DNA of 26,365 nucleotides from CAZLKN01 sp964560135 (lineage in GTDB: Bacteria > Actinomycetota > JAICYB01): NCBI GenBank assembly GCA_964560135.1, contig CAZLKN010000042.1, positions 1-26,365 of the forward strand, written 5' to 3'. The notes below the pieces were generated by a model. The model was not told the DNA's origin. It did no database searches and saw only the letters and a list, made by a program, of their open reading frames with translations. Of this stretch, positions 7,346 to 13,398 are shown in pieces; position 1 is the stretch's first letter, and every line of letters begins with the position of its first letter. A program made the position numbers and the translations under genes.

Positions 7346-8097
7346 TCCGGGTCGCGGCCGTGGCGGACGTCCACATGGGCCCGGATGCCGCCGGGACGCT
7401 GAGGCCGCACCTGACAGGCATCGGTGACCGGGCCGACGTGCTGGTGATCGCGGGGGACCTCACGCGGCACGGCGACCCGACCGAGGCCGCCATCCTGGCG
7501 GCCGAGCTGCGGGGCATCGGGGTCCCCACCTTCGCGGTGCTCGGCAACCACGATCTACATCTGGACCGCGGTGACGAGGTCCGCGCTCTCATGGAGGCCG
7601 CCGGAGTGCGCGTGCTCGAAGGGGAGGCCGCGGTGGTGGAGACCGCGGACGGCCGGACCCTGGGTGTTGCCGGCTCCAAAGGGTTCGGAGGCGGCTTCCC
7701 GGGGGCCTGCGGGCACGAGTTCGGCGAGCCGGAGATGAAGGCCTTCATCCGCCACACGCGCGAAGTCGCGGAGCGCCTGGAGACGGCTCTGCGGTCGGTC
7801 GAGGACGCGGATGCGCGGGTCGCAGCCGTGCATTACTCCCCCATCAGCGAAACGCTGCAGGGTGAGCGGTTGGAGATCTATCCGTTCCTCGGGAGCTACC
7901 TGCTCGGCGAGGCCATCGACCGCGCCGGCGCGGACCTGGTGCTCCACGGCCACGCACACATCGGCGTGGAGAAGGGGACCACCCCGGAAGGGATACACGT
8001 TCGCAACGTCGCCCAGCCGGTGTTGCGCCGCGCCTACACCGTGTACACCCTCGAAGCCTCCCGGCCCCCGAGGTCGACGTCGAGCGCCCGGCCCTGA
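7342..8097 (+). CDS. Calcineurin-like metallophosphoesterase
   Basis: A 251-residue cytoplasmic phosphoesterase with all metal-binding blocks in order: ADVHMG (Asp9, His11), AGDLT (Asp39), LGNHD (Asn69, His70), VHYSP and HGHAHIG. Substrate is unknown; family members hydrolyse phosphodiesters of cyclic nucleotides, nucleic acids, UDP-sugars or proteins. Translation starts at GTG 7342, overlapping the BON stop by four bases (GTGA). The C-terminal ten residues (RPPRSTSSARP region) lie outside the fold. Coupling to a nucleotidyltransferase two genes upstream suggests it may remove or degrade what that enzyme makes, which is an inference. Confidence 0.88.
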   Translation: MIRVAAVADVHMGPDAAGTLRPHLTGIGDRADVLVIAGDLTRHGDPTEAAILAAELRGIGVPTFAVLGNHDLHLDRGDEVRALMEAAGVRVLEGEAAVVETADGRTLGVAGSKGFGGGFPGACGHEFGEPEMKAFIRHTREVAERLETALRSVEDADARVAAVHYSPISETLQGERLEIYPFLGSYLLGEAIDRAGADLVLHGHAHIGVEKGTTPEGIHVRNVAQPVLRRAYTVYTLEASRPPRSTSSARP

Positions 8098-8198
8098 CCT
8101 CTACGGGCGCGGATCGGCTCACGCATCCTCCTACGACCGCTCGGGCCTCCGGCGATATACCCTCACCTGCGTCGCCGCCGAACGGGAGGATCACGAAG

Positions 8199-9305
8199 CT
8201 GAATCCGCTGGAGCACCTCATCCGCGCCAGGATCGACCAAGAGGGACCGATGACCTTCGCCGCGTTCATGCGCCTGGCGCTGTACGATCCCGAGCACGGC
8301 TTCTACGCTTCGCGGGTCCCCGGTCGCGGCGCCGGCTATCGCACGGCCCCCACGCTCTCGCCCGCCTTCGCCCGGATCCTCGTGCGCGGCATCGCCGCGA
8401 TGGACGCCTCCCTCGGCACCCCCGAAGGCTTCACGGTCGTCGAGTGGGGGGCGGGCGGCGGCGATCTCGCGCACGTGGCGCTGCGCAGCGCGCCCCCCGG
8501 CTTGCGCGACCGGCTGCGCTGGAGGATCGTCGAGCCGATGCCGCGGATCGCTCGCGACCAACGCGAGCGGCTGGACGGGTTCCCCGTCACGTGGGCGGAC
8601 GGCGACCAGGATCCGGTGGCGGGAGGTGGCTTTGCCCCCGTGGTGGGCTGTGCCTTTGCGAACGAGGTGCTGGACAACGCGCCGGTCCATCTGCTGCGCG
8701 CCGAAGGGCATCGCCTTCGCGAGGCACGCGTCCATGTGACCTCCGCCGGACTCGATCTGCGCTTCGACGGCGACCCGGCCCCCGAGGTCGGCCACCTCGC
8801 AGAGCGGCTCCACGCCCCGGATGGGACGGTGATAGAGGTGAGCCTCGATGCCATCCAGTGGCTCGCCGACGCGGCGGCCGCCCTCACGCGGGGGTACGTC
8901 CTGATCGTGGACTACGGTGCCCCGGAAGCGGTTCTCCGCGCCCGCCAGCCGGACGGCACGCTGCTCGCCTACGAAGACGGGGTCCCGTCCACCGACCTGC
9001 TCGCCCGGCCCGGCGAGCGCGACCTCACGGCCCACCTCGAGCTGAGCCTCCTTGCCCGATGCGCCCGGGAGATCGGCCTCCGTCCGGTGGCCACCACCAC
9101 CCAGCGCGAGCTCCTTCTCGGCTGGGGGCTGCGTGAAGAACTCGAGGCGCTCCGCAGGGCATCGGAGGCCGCCTCGGGGGCCGAGGCGCTGCAGCTGCTC
9201 GCCGCCCGGAGCGACGCGGCCCTCCTCGCCGCCCGGGGTGGGATGGGCGACTACGGGGTGCTCCTGCTGGCCAAGGACGCTCCCGATGTCCCCTTGCGGC
9301 TCTGA
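8199..9305 (+). CDS. MidA/NDUFAF7-like SAM-dependent protein arginine methyltransferase, probable CTG start
   Basis: This is COG1565. The N-terminal hallmark MTFAAFMRLALYDPEHGFY is followed by the SAM-binding VVEWGAGGGDLA, then EVLDNAPVHL and VLIVDYGAP, all in the order known for MidA / NDUFAF7. In mitochondria NDUFAF7 dimethylates an arginine of complex I subunit NDUFS2, whose bacterial counterpart is NuoD; nuoD is the adjacent convergent gene, one base away. ATG 8250 would remove the first family helix. The in-frame stretch before it reads LNPLEHLIRARIDQEGP, as in full-length homologues, and contains no ATG, GTG or TTG. CTG 8199 lies eight bases after a GGGAGGA ribosome site (8184-8190), so I use it. 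The gap 8098-8198 otherwise holds only a weak TATACC box near 8156. Confidence 0.85.
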   Translation: MNPLEHLIRARIDQEGPMTFAAFMRLALYDPEHGFYASRVPGRGAGYRTAPTLSPAFARILVRGIAAMDASLGTPEGFTVVEWGAGGGDLAHVALRSAPPGLRDRLRWRIVEPMPRIARDQRERLDGFPVTWADGDQDPVAGGGFAPVVGCAFANEVLDNAPVHLLRAEGHRLREARVHVTSAGLDLRFDGDPAPEVGHLAERLHAPDGTVIEVSLDAIQWLADAAAALTRGYVLIVDYGAPEAVLRARQPDGTLLAYEDGVPSTDLLARPGERDLTAHLELSLLARCAREIGLRPVATTTQRELLLGWGLREELEALRRASEAASGAEALQLLAARSDAALLAARGGMGDYGVLLLAKDAPDVPLRL

Positions 9306-9306
9306 G

Positions 9307-10461
9307 CTACTTGTCGACGTCCCCGACGACGAAGTCGAAACTTCCCAGGATGGCGACGATGTCGGGCACGTAGACACCGTGGAGCAGGTAGGGCAGCACG
9401 GAGATGTTCGAGAAGGACGGCGTCCGGATCTTCATCCTGTAGGGCTCCCGCGCCCCGGTGGAGACGAGGTAGAACCCGATCTCGCCGCGCGGCCCCTCGG
9501 CCCGGACGTAGGCCTCGCCGGGCGGCACCTTCCATGTGCGGGCGGTGTTGGAGGTGATCGTGCCCGAGGGCATGCCGTCCAGAACCTGCTCGACGATGTT
9601 GCAGGACTCCCACATCTCCCTCACCCGCTGTACGTAGCGGTCGAAGCAGTCACCCTGCTCTCCTACCGGGACGTCGAAGTCGAAGGGCGCGTAGCCCAGG
9701 ATCTCGTCCTCCTTGCGCACGTCGGTGGCGACCCCTGAGGCGCGCAGGTTCGGTCCCGAGACGCCGTAGTCGAGGGCGACCTCCTTCGGGAGGACCCCGA
9801 CCCCACGGGTCCGCGTGATGAACACGTCGTTGCCGATCAGGAAATCGAGCCACTGTTCCACGCGTTCCCGGTAGTAGGCGATCAGCTGCGGGATGCGCTC
9901 GTAGAACCCCTTGGGGAGATCCTGGTAGACGCCTCCCACCCTGGAGTAGTTGGTGTGCATCCGCGCACCCGAGACCGTTTCGAACATGTCCAGGGCGTAC
10001 TCGCGGTCGCGGTAGCCGTACATCGGCGCGGTGAGCGCTCCGAGCTCCAGCCCGTACACCCCGCAGAACAGCGAATGCGACGCGATGCGGTACAGCTCGG
10101 TGATGAGGACCCGGATCCATCTCGCTCGCTCCGGGACCTCCATCTCGGCGAGGGTCTCGCAGGCGATGCAGAACGGCACCTCATACGTGAAGCTCGAGAT
10201 CCAGTCGATCCGGTTCAGCAGGGTGTTGATCTGCATCGGGTTCCGCACCTCGACCAACTTCTCGTAGCCGCGGTGCATGTACCCGAGGACCGGGTCGGCG
10301 TCGATCACGCGCTCGCCGTCGAGTCTGACGACCACCCGCAGTACCCCATGGGTGGACGGATGCTGGGGGCCGATGTTCAACACCATGTCCCCGGTCGCAG
10401 CATCCCGTTCGACCGTGGCGGTGTAGTACCCGCGGATGCCGAGATCAGGATCCGTGGCCAT
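9307..10461 (-). CDS. nuoD: NADH-quinone oxidoreductase subunit D (orphan, quinone-site Tyr replaced by Trp)
   Basis: The 49-kDa-type subunit of complex I, full length at 384 residues. GPQHPSTHGVLR carries His38, GYMHRGYEK carries Arg64 (the position methylated as Arg85 in bovine NDUFS2), NRIDW follows, and the end is ILGSFDFVVGDVDK. The residue that in Thermus Nqo4 is the quinone-binding Tyr87 is Trp87 here (codon TGG). I recall a similar DW in actinobacterial second-copy NuoD proteins. The start is ATG 10461, preceded by GGGAGG; the ATG at 10479 would swallow that ribosome site. It overlaps the STAS gene upstream by 17 bases and is the last gene of its operon. No nuoA-C or nuoE-N gene is in the window. 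Confidence 0.95.
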   Translation of the reverse strand: MATDPDLGIRGYYTATVERDAATGDMVLNIGPQHPSTHGVLRVVVRLDGERVIDADPVLGYMHRGYEKLVEVRNPMQINTLLNRIDWISSFTYEVPFCIACETLAEMEVPERARWIRVLITELYRIASHSLFCGVYGLELGALTAPMYGYRDREYALDMFETVSGARMHTNYSRVGGVYQDLPKGFYERIPQLIAYYRERVEQWLDFLIGNDVFITRTRGVGVLPKEVALDYGVSGPNLRASGVATDVRKEDEILGYAPFDFDVPVGEQGDCFDRYVQRVREMWESCNIVEQVLDGMPSGTITSNTARTWKVPPGEAYVRAEGPRGEIGFYLVSTGAREPYRMKIRTPSFSNISVLPYLLHGVYVPDIVAILGSFDFVVGDVDK

Positions 10462-10852
10462 CGCCTGTACCTCCCTCATCGATAAGACGAAGGTACCGGT
10501 CGAGGCCGGTCATGTGAAAGAGCCTCGCGACGCTGTGCGGGCACGCCGCGATCACGAACACCCCGCCGTTGCGCTGCGCCCGCTTGTGCGCGCGGACCAT
10601 CGCGAACAGACCCGTCGAGTCCACGAACGACGCGGATGCCAGGTCAAGCAGCACCTCGGGGTACCTCGACTGGAGACGCTCCAGCTCGCATTCGAGCCAG
10701 TCGGTGTGCAGCAGATCCAGCTCGCCCCCCAGCACGATCCGCGCGGACCCCCTCTCAGACGATTCGACCGCCAGAGAGAACGCGGTGGGGTCCTCGAGGC
10801 CGGGGATACCCGGATCGCCGTCGGCGGTCGCTTCCCACGGCGCAGTCGTCAT
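10445..10852 (-). CDS. STAS-domain protein (anti-sigma factor antagonist-like)
   Basis: A 135-residue protein; residues 1-24 are a flexible leader and 25-125 a STAS domain. The landmark is VLLDLASASFVDSTGLFAMV, with Ser79 at the site phosphorylated in SpoIIAA/RsbV-type antagonists. These proteins bind anti-sigma kinases in a phosphorylation-dependent way; no kinase or phosphatase gene lies nearby. ATG 10852 follows a GGGGGG run; a TTG at 10861 is an alternative. The gene overlaps nuoD by 17 bases and lies 25 bases after the oxidoreductase gene, so it is in the same transcript. Confidence 0.86.
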   Translation of the reverse strand: MTTAPWEATADGDPGIPGLEDPTAFSLAVESSERGSARIVLGGELDLLHTDWLECELERLQSRYPEVLLDLASASFVDSTGLFAMVRAHKRAQRNGGVFVIAACPHSVARLFHMTGLDRYLRLIDEGGTGDGHGS

Positions 10853-10877
10853 GCGGCACAACCCCCCGTTCCGAGCC

Positions 10878-11834
10878 TCATCGCACCTTCGGCATGACCT
10901 GGTCGGCGAAGAACCGCATGAACCCCTCCTGGTCGGGACCGATCTGGTGGATGTACACGTGGTCGAATCCGGCTGCCGTGCATCGCTGGATCACCTCGAC
11001 GTACTGGTCGGGGTCCGGACCGCACGTCACCGCCTCCGCCACGTCGTCGGGGCCCACCATCTGGGCGGCCTGTTCGAAGTGGCGCGGCAACGGGAGCTCC
11101 TGGCCGAGTTCGCCGGTGAGCGCCGCGTTCGGCCACCATTCATGGGCCCTGCGGCGGGCCTCCTTCAGGTCCGGAGCCCAGCAGACGTGGAGCTGGGCGT
11201 ACTTGGGCTTACCCTGTCCGCCGGCTGCTTCGAAGTGTTCGACCGCCTTCTCGGAGGGCCCGACGGCGATGAGCCCGTCTCCGAACCGTCCGGCCAACTC
11301 CGAGGATCGGCGCCCCGATGCCGCGACGTAGATCGGCACCGGCTGCTCCGGCAGCGTGTACAGCCGTGCGTTCTCGACGGAGTAGAAGTCTCCCTCATGG
11401 TTCGTGAAGCCCCCCTGCCACAGCTTCCGCATCACCTCGATGGCCTCTTCGAGCATCTGCCTGCGGATGGTGGCCGACGGCCAACGGTCGCCCAGGATGT
11501 GCTCGTTCAGGTTCTCTCCCGTCCCCACGCCGAGGAAGAACCTTCCGGGCATCATCGCCGCCACGGTGGCCGCGGCCTGCGCGGTGATCGCCGGGTGGAT
11601 ACGGATGATCGGACAGGTGACCCCGGTACCCAGCCGCAGACGCTCCGTCACCTGCGCGATGCCCCCGAGCACGCTCCAGACGAAAGGGCTGGAGCCCTGC
11701 CGATCGGTCCAGGGGTGGAAGTGGTCCGAGATGACCGCGAAGTCGAACCCGATCTCCTCGGCGCGGCGCGCGTACCCGACGAGCGCTCCGGGCGCGTGCT
11801 CCTCACTCGACAGCGCGTATCCGATCTCGGCCAC
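10878..11834 (-). CDS. F420-dependent oxidoreductase of the glucose-6-phosphate dehydrogenase-like group
   Basis: A 318-residue luciferase-like protein. It begins AEIGYALSSEEHAPG and has AVISDHFHPWTDRQG, GTGVTCPIIRIHPA, MMPGRFFLGVGTGENLNEH and LPEQPVPIYVAASG. That combination marks the TIGR03557-type subfamily related to F420-dependent glucose-6-phosphate dehydrogenase. His in DHFHPW and Glu in GENLNEH are family landmarks. It should bind coenzyme F420 in the cytosol; whether glucose-6-phosphate is the substrate is not shown. The start is GTG 11834, six bases after a strong AAGGAGG; the longer frame to 11867 has no such site. It is the fourth gene of the run from 13311 down to nuoD. Confidence 0.9.
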   Translation of the reverse strand: MAEIGYALSSEEHAPGALVGYARRAEEIGFDFAVISDHFHPWTDRQGSSPFVWSVLGGIAQVTERLRLGTGVTCPIIRIHPAITAQAAATVAAMMPGRFFLGVGTGENLNEHILGDRWPSATIRRQMLEEAIEVMRKLWQGGFTNHEGDFYSVENARLYTLPEQPVPIYVAASGRRSSELAGRFGDGLIAVGPSEKAVEHFEAAGGQGKPKYAQLHVCWAPDLKEARRRAHEWWPNAALTGELGQELPLPRHFEQAAQMVGPDDVAEAVTCGPDPDQYVEVIQRCTAAGFDHVYIHQIGPDQEGFMRFFADQVMPKVR

Positions 11835-11882
11835 AGCACACCTCCTTGATGACGACTCGGTGTCCACCTGTCGGTGGGCTCT

Positions 11883-12602
11883 CTACCCGCCGGACAGGGG
11901 GTCCAACCGGCCGGCTGCTGCGGACGCTCTGCGGTGTCCGCCTCCGAGCCAGACGGCGAAGAGCGTCAGCGCAACCCCCGCATACACCATGCCGCCCGGC
12001 ATCCACATCAACAGCCCGGCCAGCTGCTGGTCGGCGAGCACCCCCGCAGACCGACCCTCGAGATGCACCGTGTACCAGCTGCCCGGAGCGAACGCGATCA
12101 GTGCGCCGAGCGCCGTTCCCTGCACCGTGGCCGCGAACAGGTAGAGGAGTGCCGCCCCCCCGTTCATCCGCCGGGCCCCCAGGACGGGGGCCCAGAACAC
12201 GAGCGCCGTCAGGAGGAACAGCGCGTGCTCGCTCGCGTGGATCACGGGGTTGCCCACCGCCGCTTCGTAGGGTCCGGGCAGGTGCCAGAACCACACGACG
12301 CCCACGTGCAGGGGCCATCCCACCACGGGCAGCGTGAAGCTGCGCAGGAGCGGACTCGCAGCAGCCGTCCTCCGGAGCAGCGTCCGCCGCCGCGACAGGG
12401 GTATGGCCGCCAGCAGCTGCGGTCCGGGACGCCCGGCGATGATCAGCGGCGCAGCGACCACGATGAGCAGGAGGTGCTGGACCATGTGGACCGAGAAACG
12501 CTCCTCGGCCAGCGTATGAACCGGCGAGGCGAGCGCCAGCGCCGCGGCAGCCAGCCCGGCGACCAGGATGATCCGACGCCGTCTCGTGGTTCGCGAAGCC
12601 AT
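11883..12602 (-). CDS. ctaG: CtaG-type cytochrome c oxidase assembly membrane protein
   Basis: A 239-residue integral membrane protein of the caa3_CtaG family, which helps assemble the copper site of caa3-type terminal oxidase. Landmarks are FSVHMVQHLLLIVVAAPLI, with the paired His residues, then WPLHVGVVWFWHLPG, HASEHALFLLTALVFW and DQQLAGLLMWMPGGMVY. About six membrane spans can be seen. It is slightly shorter than many homologues, lacking one or two N-terminal helices. ATG 12602 is preceded by GGTGGGGG. It lies 26 bases after the STAS gene and 48 before the F420 oxidoreductase gene, on the same strand. No oxidase subunit gene is in the window. Confidence 0.87.
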   Translation of the reverse strand: MASRTTRRRRIILVAGLAAAALALASPVHTLAEERFSVHMVQHLLLIVVAAPLIIAGRPGPQLLAAIPLSRRRTLLRRTAAASPLLRSFTLPVVGWPLHVGVVWFWHLPGPYEAAVGNPVIHASEHALFLLTALVFWAPVLGARRMNGGAALLYLFAATVQGTALGALIAFAPGSWYTVHLEGRSAGVLADQQLAGLLMWMPGGMVYAGVALTLFAVWLGGGHRRASAAAGRLDPLSGG

Positions 12603-12628
12603 CCGACCCCCACCGTAGCGGCCGGGCG

Positions 12629-12988
12629 TCAGACCCAGGGCCGCCGGGTCGTGCTGCGGCGAGGGGCGGAGGAACGTGACTGCCCGCCCTCGATGTAGCG
12701 GTCGACGCCCGACTGGCGAAAGACCCGCTCGACCTGACGGCTCATGTCCCCGACGAACAGGCGCTTCCCGGCGCCCTCGGCCAGGTCCCGCACGCGCAGG
12801 AGCGACCGCAGGCCGGACGAGTCGAGGAACGGGACCCCCGAGAGATCCAGGACGATGATCTCACTGCCCTTGAAAGCATCCTCGACGGCGGACTCGAACC
12901 GGGCGACGCATGCCAGATCGATCTCTCCGGCGAACCGCACACGCACGAGTGAACCCTGCCGCTGGATCTGCCACCGGAGGTCGGCCAT
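12629..12988 (-). CDS. STAS-domain protein (anti-sigma factor antagonist-like)
   Basis: A 119-residue single STAS domain with IIVLDLSGVPFLDSSGLRSLL; Ser57 in the DSSGL motif is the position phosphorylated in SpoIIAA/RsbV. The C-terminus ends in a basic Arg/Ser-rich tail (RSSAPRRSTTRR) not needed for the fold. ATG 12988 (MADLRW) has only a weak GAAGG upstream, but the next gene upstream stops five bases before it, so it may be translated by coupling. It differs clearly from the STAS protein ahead of nuoD, so the operon carries two distinct antagonists and no kinase. Confidence 0.86.
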   Translation of the reverse strand: MADLRWQIQRQGSLVRVRFAGEIDLACVARFESAVEDAFKGSEIIVLDLSGVPFLDSSGLRSLLRVRDLAEGAGKRLFVGDMSRQVERVFRQSGVDRYIEGGQSRSSAPRRSTTRRPWV

Positions 12989-12993
12989 GACCT

Positions 12994-13311
12994 TCAGAGG
13001 TTGGCCACTGGAGTCTCGTCGCGACCGTCGGTCTGGGGGCCGGGCAAGGGGTCCCGCGTTCGCGAACGTCCGACTCGTCGTCCGACCTGGCGGATACCGG
13101 CCGGTCGGGGAACCGGGCCCCAGCCCCACGCGCGGATGAGGTGCAGCCCGTCACGCCACCGGACCGGGAACGCGGCCTTGGCTTCGTCCAACGTAGCGAA
13201 CTCGCCGACCATCTCGGCGAGACCCTCGTCGCCACAGCGGCGCCATACCCGGTACTTCGCGGATCCCCCATCCGCCGTCTGGTCGATGGCGAAGTATGCC
13301 TTACGAGCCAT
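12994..13311 (-). CDS. Small basic protein of unknown function
   Basis: A 105-residue protein. The first 65 residues (MARKAYFAIDQ..., YRVWRRCGDEGLAEMVGEF, LDEAKAAFPVRWRDGL) look like a small alpha/beta domain, and the remainder is an Arg/Pro-rich tail. I recognise no family. ATG 13311 follows an excellent GGGAGGAGG ribosome site, and the frame, hidden inside a longer antisense frame over ligD, ends five bases before the STAS gene. It is the first gene of the run ending with nuoD and is divergent from ligD across 87 bases. Confidence 0.68.
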   Translation of the reverse strand: MARKAYFAIDQTADGGSAKYRVWRRCGDEGLAEMVGEFATLDEAKAAFPVRWRDGLHLIRAWGWGPVPRPAGIRQVGRRVGRSRTRDPLPGPQTDGRDETPVANL

Positions 13312-13386
13312 GAATCGGCCTCCTCCCACGGGTAGAGGACATGTTTCCCCGAGGGGAGGGACGACAAACGTCTGCCTGATGAGCTC

Positions 13387-13392
13387 TACTAT
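13387..13392 (+). promoter_or_regulatory. -10 box TACTAT placing ligD on a leaderless mRNA
   Basis: TACTAT (TANNNT) ends exactly six bases before the GTG at 13399, so transcription would start at the G of the start codon. There is no Shine-Dalgarno sequence. The -35 region is weak (GACAAA at 13363-13368, 18-base spacer). The divergent small-protein gene starts at 13311. Confidence 0.5.
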
Positions 13393-13398
13393 CGATCC

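Noticed and set aside
13341..13360. Inverted repeat TCCCCGAGGGGA upstream of ligD as an operator
   Set aside because: A short GC-rich palindrome expected by chance in this composition, and not repeated at other promoters.
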